The notes under the pieces are model-generated. The model had not been told where the DNA came from and made no database searches. It saw only the letters and a list, made by a program, of their open reading frames with translations. A DNA stretch of 64,000 nucleotides, taken from Amyelois transitella (taxonomy: Eukaryota > Arthropoda > Insecta > Lepidoptera > Pyralidae). The position numbers were made by a program, and so were the translations under genes. This document shows, in pieces, positions 19,746-31,102 of the stretch (its first letter is position 1; each line of letters opens with the position of its first letter). The stretch spans positions 7,240,001 to 7,304,000 of the forward strand of contig NC_083524.1 in NCBI RefSeq assembly GCF_032362555.1. The letters are read 5' to 3'.

Positions 19746-20007
19746 ATACATACATGTAATCACGTCTATATCCCTTGCGGGGTAGACAGAGCCAACAGTC
19801 TTTTAAAGACTGATAGGCCACGTTCAGCTATTTGGCTTTAAGATAGAAATGAGATTCAAATAGTGACAGGTTGCTAGCCCATCGCCTAAAAGCAAAATCC
19901 CAAGTTTATAAGCGTACCCCTTAATTGCCTTTTACGACATCCATGGGAGAGAGATGGAGTGGTCCTATTCTTTTTTCTATTGGTTCCGGGAACCACACGG
20001 CACACAT
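19746..20007 (-). mobile_element. Retroposon family R, copy 2 (minus), 11-bp target duplication
   Basis: GAAATATACAC is repeated at 19735-19745 and 20008-20018. The insert reads as the reverse complement of copies 1 and 4, with its ATACATACAT tail at the left, inside exon 1 of the older HARBI1 gene. It has no ORF. Confidence 0.85.
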
Positions 20008-20587
20008 GAAATATACACGGATGTCCAATTTGTTAAGGAGTACCGATTGACCAAAAAACCAGCTCGCGATTTATGTGAAGAGGTTCGACCTTTCCTTAAA
20101 ACACCACAAAAAGCTACTGACTTGTCGGTGGAGACAGTTTAACCTAGAAAACTTTTATTTAGAATATGTATCATAATGAGAATAAAGTGCATCTAAATGG
20201 GGGATTCTTTGTGTTATCTCCACTTACGTATTTGCTTTTTCCAGGTTTCGACTGCTTTGTCATTTTTTGCCACAGGGTCTTATCAAAGACCTACAGGAAA
20301 GATTCAAGGGCATTTTGTAGCTCAGCAAACTGTGTCTACTGTCATACATGAAATTTCAAAGTGTCTAAATAATACATATTTTAGAGAAAAATATATTCAC
20401 TTTCCTAGTAATAGTGATGAACAAAACAAAATAAAAACAAGGTATATAAAATAACTGAATACCAGACAAATGTAATAAAAGTACTAAAAGTTTTATTGTA
20501 TTCCATGCATTTTCTTATGGTACCTAATAAAAATAATATGTTCCTTGTTTTAGATTTCATTACAAGTTTAATATTCCGGGAGTATTA

Positions 20588-20615
20588 CACCCCTTTCACA
20601 CGGCAGTCCAGTTTT
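20588..20615 (+). repeat. E1 left terminal inverted repeat
   Basis: Exact inverse of 23783-23810. It is preceded by the target TTA. Confidence 0.93.
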
Positions 20616-20982
20616 TTACAGGATCCCGTTTTCTACAGGATCCCGTTTGATGGCGAATGTGTTTATATGCTAGCGTTCACACGAGCATCCCGCATGCGGG
20701 ATCCTGCAAAAAACCGATCCGGTCGAATTGTGCCATTCGGTTTTGTCACTAGAAACTGGATCCGTAGTCCAGTAAAAAGCGGGATCCCGTTTAATCACAC
20801 ATATATTTCAATAGCAATCTTCACACGGCTTCCTGCATGCGGTTTTTTGCTGGACACTGTTTTTAGCGGGATAGTGGAGTGGTGGCAGCCCCCGCCCCGC
20901 GCCCGCCGCGTCACCCGCACATGTGTAGCGCTCGCGCATTGCTCTTTTGCGCGGCGCCGAGATTGCTGTGTTTCGTCGAAAA

Positions 20983-23238
20983 ATGTCGCAAACAAATATT
21001 GATCCCGAACTTCTTATTACACTAATTGAAATTAGGCCTATATTATGGGATAAAACGCTGGAAAATTATAAAGATAACAACTTGCGAACTGCAGCATGGC
21101 GCGAAGTTTGCATTGTTTTGAGAGAAGACTTTCAAGAACTTGAGGAAAAAGAAAGACAAAGCTATGGTAAGTTTTTATATTTATTTCGTTTATCCTTGTA
21201 TTGCTTCGTCTTGCCAAGGTACAGCTCCCACTTCAGAAACAAAATAATTTGTGAACTCTGTTCGTATTGTGTTAGCACAGCGTCCACCTCGTGTATTTGG
21301 CTCATTACGTACGTTTTCCAAAGATATCGTTGAATCGTTGCTGTCAATGTTCGCATATGAACTTTCATTATGCATGATATAGTTATGAAGCACGGCGCAA
21401 GTTTTAACTATCGAGATAGCTGTACTGGTGCTTACGTCCAATGGACGATGAAATATTCGCCATTTATTTGCCAATATTCCAAACGCGCACTCCACATAAC
21501 GTCTGGCTCTTGTTAATCGATAGTTAAATATCCTTTTATTTTTATCTAAATGAGTTCCTCCATAGGGTCTCAACAGATTATAATGCAAACCAAATGCTTC
21601 ATCACCCACTATCACAAATGGAACACGTGATTCCAAACCTGTAAAGAGAGGACGAGCTTCTGGTAAATCTAAACTGCCATCATTTAATCTTTTCCAGAAA
21701 GTAGATTCTTTGAATATAGAGGAGTCGCATTCTTTGCCATAAGAGCCTACGCTGATATAGGTGAATCTATAATTCGAATCCACTACCGCTAGCAATACAA
21801 TGGAAAAAAAATTCTTGTAATTCATGTACATAGAACCGCTGTGACTTGGTTTCTTCATTCTTATGTGCTTCCCATCAACTGCACCAATGCAGTGAGGAAA
21901 GTTAGCTTTATTATAAAATGCGTCAGCAATTTGTTCCCACTCATATTTTGTGTCGGGCAATTTCATAAACTCCTGATGCAAATTATTCCATATGACGTTT
22001 GTTACTTCTACTATTATTGAGTTGATTGTTGAGACTCCCACTCGATATGCGTAATGCAAATCCATGTACGAACACCCAGATGCCAAGTACCTGCAAATTA
22101 AAAACATATATAGTGTTATTATAATAAAGTTAAACACATATTTAAAAAAATCACTATGTACGTTTTTTAAACATTGTGTTAAAAACGTCAGTTAAACTTT
22201 TTTGTAATAACCCTGTAATATTTTTTAACATTACGTACAACTAAATTTCCAGCAGAGGTATTCTGTTATTTTTTGGGATCGAACTCGCTTCGAATAGATA
22301 ATGCTATTGGTCGAGCGAGAGAACTTTATTTATTTTTAAATACAAAATACAAATTTTCAACCAATATCGTTAGTTATTTGCATATATTTATAATTTATTA
22401 TTATATATTAAAATGTTAATAATTATGAGATATTTTAATATATCACAATAAAATATAAATGTATTATTGAAATTTGAAAAAATAGCAGAATACCTAATAC
22501 TGGAGCTGTTGAAGGTTCTTTCTCCGCCCTTATTTATAATTTATGTTTTCTTTTTCAGCTAAAATGGTCGTTAAAAAATGGAATCAGATAAGAGACAGCT
22601 GGAAGAGGAGTTTAAATGCGAAAAAGAAAATAAATAAATCTGGATCTGCTGCAGTTAATACCAAAAAATACTGTTATCACGACCAGTTGTTGTTTTTAAA
22701 AAAAAATATGGATCCGGCTGAAACACAAGACAGTGGCGGTAACAAAGCTGCAGATATTGAAGAGGGTGATACGGAAAATCCTATCCAAAATGAAGAAAGT
22801 GAAAATGAACCTATTATCGGAAGTCCAGGACAAGAAAATCCTGCAGGTGGTGCTAAACGACTTAAGAGAAGTGTACTACCAAGGCAGAGACTTTCTGTAA
22901 TGGATCAAAAAATGGCGAGTTTCATTGATCACCAGATGAAAAGTCAGCCGAATACGCAGAATGAAGATCGTAACTTGTCATTTTTTAAAAGTTTACTTCC
23001 TACACTAGCTTCACTCAACGATGATCAAATATTACAATTTCAAGCAGGTGTTATAAGTTTGTTGCAAAATATAAAAAGCCGCAATTTTAACCAATGGTCC
23101 TCTCAACAACCATCTACTTTTAACAACTCTTATCAATCAGCAGGTTATTTCACACCGCATTACAGCGTTCAGTCATCGCCATCTGCACAATCAGTTGAAT
23201 CGCAGAGCTCTGATTTTCCGGATTTCACTAATATTTAA
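20983..23238 (+). CDS. E1 MADF-domain accessory protein (2 exons, 287 aa)
   Basis: Exons 20983-21166 and 22559-23238 join in phase (G|CT gives SYAKMVVKKW). Residues 1-90 form a MADF/Myb-like domain: LITLIEIRPILWDKTLENY, then AAWREV, then KWNQIRDSWKRSL. A lysine-rich and acidic linker follows, and the C-terminal part (MDQKMASFIDH to FKSLLPTLASLNDDQ to FQAGVISLLQ) looks like a BESS-type interaction motif. In Harbinger elements such proteins help carry the transposase to the nucleus and ends. Its intron holds the transposase catalytic exon on the other strand. AATAAA lies at 23297-23302, before the transposase first exon. GC-rich sequence at 20880-20960 may be the promoter. Confidence 0.88.
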
Positions 23239-23618
23239 TTAATATTAACGATCATCTTGTGAAAATATCATACATACATAACTTATTGTGTTTGGTAATA
23301 AATATTAAACTTTAAATATGTATTTCATTCTTACCTTAAACATATTGCTAACTTTTCTTCAGGTGTGATGCTTTTTCTCATATTTGTATCATGTTTTTTT
23401 AAATCTTCATTCACCCTTTTTAAAAGATCGTCAAATGTGGTCATACTCATTCTAAAATAATTGAAAAATTTTGACTCATCTCTTCTCAAATCGCTCATAA
23501 GATTCCGAAAAATACCCAAATTCGAGCGTTGTGTCAGAATAGGATGAACCCAGAATCTTCTATTTCGCTGCCGACGCCGATAATACCAATAGAAAATTAG
23601 GAAAGTATTTACGTCCAT
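21190..23618 (-). CDS. E1 HARBI1-type DDE transposase (2 exons, 394 aa)
   Basis: Exon 1 is 23618-23335 (or from an upstream ATG at 23663) and ends at a GTAAGA donor. Exon 2 is 22090-21190 after a TTTGCAG acceptor. They join as AG|G in ICLRYLASG. Exon 1 holds NYFRMSMTTFDDLL, the helix region of the family. Exon 2 has the catalytic blocks GAVDGKHIRM, VGDEAFGLHYN and RRYVECAFGILANKW, with HPL-like and CAVLHNYI motifs after. The enzyme cuts and inserts the element at TWA targets. The intron contains MADF exon 2 in antisense. An AATAAA on the minus strand at 21180-21185 lies just past the stop, inside the MADF intron. All family blocks are intact. Confidence 0.92.
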
Positions 23619-23782
23619 TTCACCTGATAACCGGCGTAGGAATGGTAAAAAAACAGGATGCAACCGTGTTCATACGGCAGTCTAGTTTTGCGGAACCAGC
23701 TTTTTACTGAATCCTGCAAAACTGAACTGCCATGTGAACACAGCGTCCAGTTTAGCAGGATACCGTAAAAAGCCGATCCTGC

Positions 23783-23810
23783 AAAACTGGACTGCCGTGT
23801 GAAAGGGGTG
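23783..23810 (-). repeat. E1 right terminal inverted repeat
   Basis: Exact inverse of 20588-20615 and followed by the target TTA. Confidence 0.93.
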
Positions 23811-23990
23811 TTAGGATGCATTGATGGCACTCATGTTGCTATTGTGCATCCTTACCAGCATGAGAAGATGCTGACATGCAAATTATAAGTGTTGATGCCA
23901 GTCATGGAGGTGCAATTCATGACTCTTTCATTTGATCTAGTCATCCTTTAAAGGACTACATGGACGAACTAAGAAATAATTAAAATGTAT

Positions 23991-24418
23991 GGTTTCTGAG
24001 TAAGTATGTATTTTGCATTTTCATTAGTATATAAATGAAACTGCCGCCATAATGCAGGCATAATGGTGGATGTGCTAGTATCATCAACTTGTAAAAAAAG
24101 CTTGATTATAAAAAAAGTTAAAAATTAATTGTGTTACACCTGTAACTCTGGATATCCATTAAGGCGGTACATGATGACGCCTGATTTAAATGCATCACCA
24201 AATACGCCAGAGGCACATTATACAAATTTGCATGTGCACAAGAAATATAATTGAACACTGTTTACTAATTCCATTGTGGCCGACTGACGCCAAATCTAAA
24301 ATATACAAGTTTAACGATGACTGAACTTCTAAGATTTCATCAATCATTTTATTCTAACCACAAAAAAGCGTGCAAGATGCTTTCCTTTTAAAGTGCTGCA
24401 AAATAAAAAAAGTTAACA
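23991..24418. other. No gene seen
   Basis: AT-rich sequence without a family signature. Confidence 0.4.
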
Positions 24419-24780
24419 GAAGACGTGTTTGCCAGAATAAAAGACTTAAAAGAGATTTTAATGTGCAATATATAATTTTAAAAAGTCAAAAACAATTTAT
24501 GCCTGTTTGCTAAAAATTTTTTTTATATGCCCTTTAAATTCAAAAATATAGAGTAAAATTTGTAACAAAGCATTTTTACTATGTTGGAGAAGTTGCTGCA
24601 GAACATAGAGGCGGAAATCATAAAATAAATAAGTATAATGAACAAAAACACATGGTTCGTCAATTTATTTTAAAATTTAAATGCCTAAAATCGCATTATT
24701 GTCGATCTTCAACTACAGAGCGAAAATATTTACATAGTGATTTGAGCATAAATAAACTTTTCCAGATGTTTAAAGTCTGA
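24419..24780 (+). pseudogene. DNCGGQ/CxxKC-family fragment (middle region)
   Basis: NRRRVCQNKRLKRDF at about 24415 and, from about 24590, EHRGGNHKINKYNEQKH then CLKSHYCRSSTTERKYLHS and LSINKLFQMF follow the order of the family's middle part: the 'RGxH' block, then the SxY.R....RKYL block. Stops and frameshifts separate them. The ends with the KCRLKC and DNCGGQ boxes are absent. Confidence 0.4.
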
Positions 24781-24786
24781 TGATGC

Positions 24787-25600
24787 ATCGAAAAAACTTG
24801 GCAGGTTTCGTCCGGTATTTTCCAAAGAACTGGAACAAAAAATTTGTGTTCTTGCAGTAGAGAGACAATTTTTTTTATGGACTAACAAAAGAGACATTGC
24901 AGGATTTAGCTTATTAATTGGCTGTATAAAATAACATTCCTAATCCTTGTCAAGGAGAGAAAGCAGGAAAGCTTGGGTTGAGGGTTTCATGAAAAGATTT
25001 CCTCAACCAGCATATAGATTTCCCGAACCTACTGCTTTTGCTAGCTGTTCTGCTTTTAATGAAACTCAGGTCAATCGGTTTTATGACAATTTATGGGAGA
25101 TTTTTTCGAAGTATGACTTTATAAACAGACCTGACGATATCTACAATATGAACGAAACTGGAGTGAAGACCAGCGCCAGCAAGCCGCCGAAAGTGATATC
25201 TGTGAAAGGTAAAAAGCAGGTGGGAGTAATTGCATCCGCTGAAAAAGGGCAACTAACCACCATTTTTTGCGCTTGCAGTGCAACAGGAAGATTTATTCCT
25301 CCTTGCTTTATATTTGGCAACAGAAAAAGAATGAATGATCGATTACTAACCTTACAATAATTGGCTACAAATATTTATAGAAAAGACTCGACCTACAAAA
25401 GAAAAGCCTGTACTATTGGTAATGGACAATCACGCTACTCATCAAAATCTAGAGGGACTAAAGCTGGCTCGAGAAAAACATGTCATCAAAGTTCATGACG
25501 TCGCAGTTTATCGATCTTTTAAAGTTGCATTGGAAAAATCTGTTGACACATTCCAGAAAAAAAACATCCTGGCAGAAGAATCACCCAATTTGACATAGTA
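24787..25600 (+). pseudogene. pogo-type (DDE_1) transposase relic
   Basis: LGRFRPVFSKELEQK (about 24797), an indel-broken stretch with NPCQGEKAGKAWVEGFM, then the open frame 24947-25360 with RFPEPTAFA, IYNMNETGV and CACSATGRFIPPCFIF, and LLVMDNHATHQN (25410-25445) match pogo-family transposases. The first catalytic block, usually NVDETG, reads NMNETG, so the Asp is replaced by Asn. The final block (PLDV..F) is missing and reading stops at 25598. N-terminal DNA-binding sequence is only partly retained. Confidence 0.75.
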
Positions 25601-26126
25601 TAGAATACATTCAAGTCGACCAGGGGGGCAATCGCGGTATTTTACAAAGGTTTAACCATTTAGCGTAACGTTTTTGGTTTTAGTTTAGCTTCGGTTTAGT
25701 TTTAGTTTTTACGTTACCAAAAATGGTATCGCGCTAGCAGTTGAATCGTTGACGTTACCGAAACGTTTCCGCAGAAAAGACGAACGTGAGACGTTTAGGG
25801 CTTTCATGAGTATTTACAAAATACTATGTGTTACTTTTGTAATCGATGATTGAATATAGAAATAGCGATGTTGGCAGCACTATTTCTTACGATAATAATG
25901 TCAATGACGTGACGTGCAAATGTCAATAAAAAAAAAACATAACCTATCTTCTGCAATGATTGTTCGTTCGCGCCGGTAGTTGAACTTGAAACCAACTTGA
26001 AACGGGGTAAGTATTATATATTTCTGCACTTGTATTTAGTTGCAAATAAAGTATTTTATGTTCCTATTGTAGGCTTGCTATGAAAAGTCATTGATTGTGA
26101 TTTTTTACCAATATTTTTAGTCTAAA
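25601..26126 (+). other. 5' flank of the PIF Myb-like gene, shared with 12921-13240 in inverse
   Basis: GGGGGGCAATCGCGG at 25623 and repeated TTTAGTTT/CGTTACC words at 25660-25780 look like an element end. From 25835 the sequence is the reverse complement of 13240 down to 12921, with the same GCGCCGGTAGTTGAACTTG landmark. It contains a possible first intron between GGGTAAGTA (about 26004) and TTTTTAG (26120). Confidence 0.5.
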
Positions 26127-26859
26127 ATGGATGCAACAAGGCGCAGAAGTAACACAATTAGGCAATTGGAATTGCTGCTGGAGTTTGCCGAGGACAATAT
26201 AGATTTAGCCCTTGGCAGACTCCGGAGCAAGGAGGCGCGAGCCTTATCAAAGAGGCTGTGGGAGCAATGCTCTACCAACCTTAATGCAGAAAGACCTGCT
26301 AGGCGTCCCAAGGAGTGGGTAAAAGTGAGTACCTATTATTCTAATTGATATCAGTGCAGGTTGGCAAACTAAACATACCGTCAAAGACATATTCATAATG
26401 CCATGGATGCTATGCATAACCAGTTACAATTATGTAAATCTGATTTCAGGTATGGAACGATATGAAATGTCGTGTACGACATAAATTAACCACAATAAAC
26501 ATGTCCCAACAGGGCACTGGTGGGGGGCCCAATGCACAAATAGTACACTAACACCCCTAGAAAAGGGTGGCCAACATCATAAAGCGTGATATTGGTCCTA
26601 TGCCCAATATTGCATTGAACCCACTTCAGGTATGCCAATTTTACTTTAACAGGAGTTTGTTTGTGCTATAATTCCTTACACCTTCTGCTTTAAACACAAA
26701 TATATATTTTTGTTTATTAAGTTGTATCTGTTATTCATTTACAATAAATATCTGTTATTATTTTTTACTGTAGCTATGTGCAAAGGTTCTGTTATGATAC
26801 TAATTTAATTTTCAATATTTAAGAAGGCAGTCCTAGTAAATAAAAATGTTTTTAGATTG

Positions 26860-27010
26860 GTTGATTCGTGGTTTGAAAGGGCAAATGATTGCAATGAAAT
26901 GGCAGTGGGTTGGCCATATCTGTTTTTAAACCGATGATCACAGGAAGTTCTTGCATTGAAACCTAGGCAGGCGTAGGGTAGGAGGCCTGCCTCGCACCTA
27001 CCGCATTGAA
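26860..27010 (+). pseudogene. Possible LINE C-terminal fragment
   Basis: KWQWVGHI followed by a broken TDDH and GRRRVGGLPRTYRIE resembles the KWxWxGH...GRR.GRPP tail of some LINE ORF2 proteins. It is short, frame-broken and lies between exon-like pieces of the Myb-like gene. Weakly supported. Confidence 0.3.
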
Positions 27011-27108
27011 AAGCGCTTGTGACTGCTACATGCTTGGTCGGAACTTAAATTATTGCTTAATTTACCAGATATAATTAGCTGCTAAGTATTAATATTACAG
27101 AAATGAAG

Positions 27109-27348
27109 TCAATATACATGTTGTTCTTTCGCCTCCGCGTTTATCGCGCGCGCCATCCGACCTTGAGACCCCTCCACCAATCCGGCGGCGGCCGCAGTGG
27201 ATGCAGTCGCCAGTGCAGCGACTCCGCCGCCATAGCTGTCGCCTGAACTGCCACCGGCACCGCCAAAACTGCCGCGGCGACGGCGACAGAGGGCTACGGC
27301 GGACTCTAGAGTTAATCTAGCGCAGAGTAAGAAGCTAACAAAATACAA
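27109..27348. other. GC-rich low-complexity segment
   Basis: A run rich in GCC/GGC codons stands out from the AT-rich flank. The minus-strand frame (Gly/Ala/Ser-rich, GGAGGSSGDSYGGG) and the plus-strand frames look equally low-complexity, so I do not call a gene. It may be a coding remnant of the neighbouring Myb-like gene. Confidence 0.35.
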
Positions 27349-27528
27349 CCAAGAACTTGCCTACATCCCAGTGTTCGTAGTTGGAAGCGATTAAAGGCAA
27401 ATTTTGATCTTGGCGCTAGCGTTTTGCGCTATCAGTTTTATTGCATATAACAGATATTAAGTTGGACGAACCACTGTATAGCCACATTGAATTGTTTATT
27501 TTACTAATGTCACATTTCTTATTTTGTC

Positions 27529-27796
27529 CACAGCAAGATCAAGTGCCCTCGATGACAGTCGAAGAACAATGATGCGGATTAAGGAGCTATATGCTGGCAC
27601 GGATAATATGCTTGCCAAGACTGCGTTCCTGCAAGCCGAAGCTGCTAAAGCGCAGGCTGAGGCAGCCAAAATAAGCGCTGAGGCAGCCAAAATAAGCGCT
27701 GAGGCCCATATGCTTGTAGCGCAGTCCGCGAGCAGCCTGGTGCTGGCATGTCGGCAGTATTTAATGGGCCTAGGCAGGACGCGGATGAGCTACTAA
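27529..27796 (+). pseudogene. Alternative coiled-coil tail exon of a Myb-like gene
   Basis: After a 'ttgtccacag' acceptor at 27533, the frame reads RSSALDDSRRTMMRIKELY then a repeat-rich helix in which AEAAKISAEAAKISAEA comes from an exact 21-bp duplication (27658-27699). It ends at a TAA at 27794. It is the same kind of coiled tail as 28740-28870, so it may belong to a second copy of the Myb-like gene or be an alternative last exon. Confidence 0.4.
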
Positions 27797-29114
27797 CTAA
27801 GCTTAATTTGAGTACATTAATAGCTAAATGCATGAAGGAATGCTGGCCACCCCATACCAAATGTATGTACGTAATGATGTAGTTGTTGCAATTAGTAAGT
27901 GAGAATTCGGAAATCAGCGAAATCAAATTCAAAATTAATTACTAGTCCAGTATCAGTACTGAATGAGAATACAGTACAATATATGGTAATGGTTAATCAA
28001 GGTAACACAATTTAAGTATTTATTTATTACGGTTTAATGAATGAATTAATTCATAAAGCATAAATTCATAATCAAAATTCAAATTTTAGGAGTCAATGAA
28101 TGAAGAGAATCCAGTGGAGAGCATTGAGGAATATGTTGTTACTGAAGAAATTGAACTCTGGATACAGTGTAAGGCAATTTATCTGAGGACCTTAATTTCA
28201 TTGATTGGTCCACCATCACAGTTTTTTTGTCAATATTAAAATATACACATACCATTATGTTTTTAAGGATACAATTAGTCTGCCATACAGGAAAGCCCTA
28301 TAGTAGGTAATGTGGCGCAGGATGTTAGTGAGCCTGCACAAGAAAGTGTTGAGCGGCTATCTCCAATGCCTGTGCCAATAATAGAACAAGTACCTCCTAC
28401 ACCTGGACCTTCCAGTAAATTTCTTATTTTCATTCTAAGTAAAATTCAGTAAACGTTACACAGTATATACATAAAATACTAATTATCTTTTTCTAGGAGA
28501 CAGAAGTAGGTTAAGGGGGCGAAGGTAGCAGAGGACTACTGCTGCAGCGAGGCATGAACATGTACCACCCCCGCCGGCTCAATGTATGTATTAAATTAAA
28601 AACTAAGACTTATCTATGTATTAGTAACTATCACTATATTGCATAAAACTTTATTACACAATAAATAAGTTCTGCAGAAATCATAGAAGGAAATAAACCA
28701 TCTTTATTTTTATTTTAGCTGACAGAACAGCATAAGATGAGTCACGGGTTATGATAATGGAAATAGAAAAAATGAGAGCTGAAGCTGCTCTCATCAATGC
28801 CAGAGCTAGTAACACTATTGCCGAAAGCTTAAAATTACTAGCTGAGAGTGTTGACCGCTTCACCAGACAGGTGTATAATAAAATTCCCTTTCTTGACACT
28901 ATTTGTAATGCCCATACTTTCTAATTTACGAATCATACCCTCCTACTACTGCATGATAATCACAACCACTTTTCAATTTAGCATTCATCATAATAAAATT
29001 AATAAAAAATCATCAAATTACTTACTCAGTTAATTTGTTTCAGTATTCAAGACAACAAGAACATGAAGACTGATTTTATTAATATTTAAGTTTTTGTATT
29101 ATTAAATTTTAGTT

Positions 29115-31102
29115 ACATACATACATACATACATAAAATCACGCCTCTTTCCCGGAGGGGTAGGCAGAGATTACCTCTTTCCACTTGCCACGATCTCTGC
29201 ATACTTCTTTCGCTTCGTCCACATTCATAACTCTCTTCATACAAGCTCGGCGGTTTCGGGTACTTTTGACCTGACCCTTTACCAGGACGTCCTTAATTTG
29301 ATCAAGATACGTTCGTCTAGGTCTTCCCACTCCGACCTTTCCCTCCACACTCTCCTTGTATATCTGCTTAGTCAACCTGCTTTCATTCATCCTCTCCACA
29401 TGACCGAACCATCTTAACATACCCTTTTCTATTCCTGTAACTACATCTTCTTTCACATCACAACATTCCCTTATCACGCTGTTCCTTATCCTGTCACTCA
29501 ATTTCACACCCATCATACTCCTTAACGCTCTCATTTCCACTGCATTTATTCTGCTTTCATGCTTCTTTTGCCATACCCAACTTTCACTCCCATACATTAA
29601 TGTCGGGACCAACACGCCCCTGTGCACAGCCAGTCGAGCCTTTTTGGATAGTTTCTGACTGCTCATAAAGGCATGCAAAGCTCCATTCACCATGTTCCCC
29701 GCGTTCACTCTCCTTTCAATATCACTATCATACTTGCCATCTGATGTAAACTTTGATCCTAGATATACAAACTCTTTCACTTGCTCCACTTTTTCTCCTC
29801 CAATCAAAATATTACATGCTGTCATTTCTTTCTCCATTTCAAAAACCAGTGTTTTAGTTTTACTTACGTTCACTTTCATTCCTTTCTCTTTTAAAGCTTC
29901 GTGCATACAGTTTACCATCTCCTGTAACTCCTCCGCTGATGACGCCAGTATAACCTGATCGTCGGCATAGAGCAGACATTTGACGAGTAACTCATTCATC
30001 CTTAATCCACTTTTAGACTCTTTCAAATCTGTCAAACAGCTATCCATAAATAGGTTGAACAGCCACGGTGACGCAACACATCCTTGCCTAACGCCTTTCT
30101 CAATCTTAAACCACTCAGTGTGCGCTCCGTTTATCCTGACACAAGCACTCGAATCCTCATATAAGGATTTCAGTGCTCGTATTAAGAGACTGCTCACCCC
30201 ATGAAAGTGCTGACCACAATTCATTCCTCTCAACTCTGTCATAGGCCTTTTCCAGATCTACGAATGTGCAATAGACTTTTTGACTCTTGGCCAAAAACTT
30301 TTCGGCTATGCACCGCAAGGAAAAGACCTGATCAGTACATCCCATTCCCTTTCGAAATCCCGCTTGAGCATCCCATATTTTGTCATCAGTTTCATTCCTG
30401 ACTCTATTAATCAATACCTTAGCATACAATTTGCCGACGACGCTAAGCAGGCTTATACCACGATAATTTTTGCAGTCCAGCTGTGACCCTTTTCCTTTGT
30501 AAAGTGGCACGATAACAGCCTTACACCAATCTTTTGGTACTCGGCCGCTTCTCCAACACAAATTGAAAAGGCAGTACAACTGACTAGCTACTACGCCTTT
30601 TCCTGCTTTAAGCATCTCGACCGACACTCTATCACACCCAGCAGCCTTTCCCGCTTTCATACTCTTAAGTGCTTCCACAATTTCGAACATTTCAATTTCG
30701 CCTTCCATCTCATTCTCTTTTTCTTCGCTATAGCAGAAATCTTTCTTATTTCCTTCCTTTTTTTCAAATAAACTTTCAAAATAGTCCTTCCATATCTTTA
30801 GTACACATTCTTCTCCTTTCACAACGCTACCATCCTGGCATCTGATCCTAGTCAGCTCTCTGGTTATAGTATTTCCTCGGGCTGACCTTACGGATTTCCA
30901 GAATACTTTCAGATTTGACTGAAAGTCTTCTGATAGCCTTTTATCAAAATCCTCTTTATACTCTTCTTTCTTTCTAATCACAGCTTTCTTAACCAAATCT
31001 TTCATTTTCTTATATTCCTTACGTGCTTCATTCACATCTTCATCTATAACCTCTTGCATTCTTAAGTTAGCTTTTGCTGCTAACTAAATTTTAAACTAAA
31101 TC
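29115..31102 (-). mobile_element. RTE-like LINE, 5'-truncated, with 12-bp target duplication
   Basis: TAAATTTTAGTT occurs at 29103-29114 and again at 31103-31114, exactly flanking the insert. The 3' end lies to the left, where ACATACATACATACAT forms the simple-repeat tail. The 5' end is cut within ORF2 at about 31075. This is the signature of target-primed reverse transcription with 5' truncation. A second copy of the same family is present at the right edge of the window. Confidence 0.9.
29139..31059 (-). pseudogene. RTE-like reverse transcriptase ORF2 (3' two-thirds, one frameshift)
   Basis: Two frames, 31059-30157 and 30242-29139, cover one protein. The first has a basic coiled leader, then MKAGKAAGCDRVSVE, KDWCKAVIVPLYKGKG, YRGISLLSVVGKLY, AGFRKGMGCTDQ and FVDLEKAYDRV. 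The second has GVRQGCVASPWLFNLFMD and the catalytic LLYADDQVILA box (YADD), then the thumb YLGSKFTSDGKYDSDIE and a C-terminal tail with WFGHVERM and VGRPRRTYLDQI. They overlap in different frames near 30160-30240, so a single frameshift in the palm region disables it. The endonuclease is missing through 5' truncation. Confidence 0.85.

Larger units (their letters stand above)
20588..23810. mobile_element. Harbinger element E1, complete
   Basis: Both ends begin CACCCCTTTCACACGGCAGT when read inward. 20588-20615 and 23783-23810 are identical inverted repeats for 28 bp and remain similar beyond that. The target TTA is duplicated (20585-20587, 23811-23813). Subterminal regions are full of GGATCCCG/GCGGGATCC motifs (20620-20880; 23690-23790), likely transposase or MADF-protein sites. 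It carries a plus-strand MADF gene and a minus-strand transposase, interleaved and both open. It interrupts an older HARBI1 gene of a different Harbinger lineage. Confidence 0.93.
19612..23990 (+). pseudogene. Older HARBI1-type transposase gene, split by a retroposon and by Harbinger E1
   Basis: Exon 1 (19612 to about 20130) encodes an acidic leader, DPFEIYTDVQFVKEYRL and LSVETV, interrupted by retroposon copy 2. Exon 2 (20245-20441) has SFFATGSYQRPTGKIQGHF. Exon 3 starts at 20554 with FHYKFNIPGV and is cut at the TTA 20585-20587 by E1, resuming at 23814 with LGCIDGTHVAIVHP. Deleting E1 and one TTA joins the two halves in frame. Downstream, VDASHGGAIHDSFI is fused to the first block by an internal deletion, and stops follow. 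GT..AG boundaries are good for intron 2. The gene was spliced and functional before decay. Confidence 0.8.
26127..29072 (+). pseudogene. PIF/Harbinger Myb-like accessory gene, multi-exon, decayed
   Basis: Exon A (26127-26323) encodes MDATRRRSNTIRQLE through RPKEWVKV, the first part of a Myb/SANT-like domain. After a GTGAGT donor, exon B (26451-26628) continues VWNDMKCRVRHKLT and GTGGGPNAQ but has stops near 26549. Later exon-like pieces are flanked by AG/GT: 28089-28170 (ESMNEENPVESIEEYV), 28290-28415 (acidic, proline-rich), 28497-28586 (one TAG), 28740-28870 (EKMRAEAALINARAS coiled region) and 29041-29072 ending EHED-stop. This is the layout of the PIF second gene, a DNA-binding head and a coiled-coil tail. 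Stops and frame problems argue against function. A RTE LINE landed in its 3' UTR. Confidence 0.6.

Noticed and set aside
20496..21002. 168-aa plus-strand ORF spanning the E1 left end
   Set aside because: It crosses the element boundary and subterminal repeats; the MADF gene starts at 20983 in another frame.
27109..27348. Glycine/alanine-rich minus-strand gene
   Set aside because: Low-complexity frame in a GC-rich patch, no start context or homologue.
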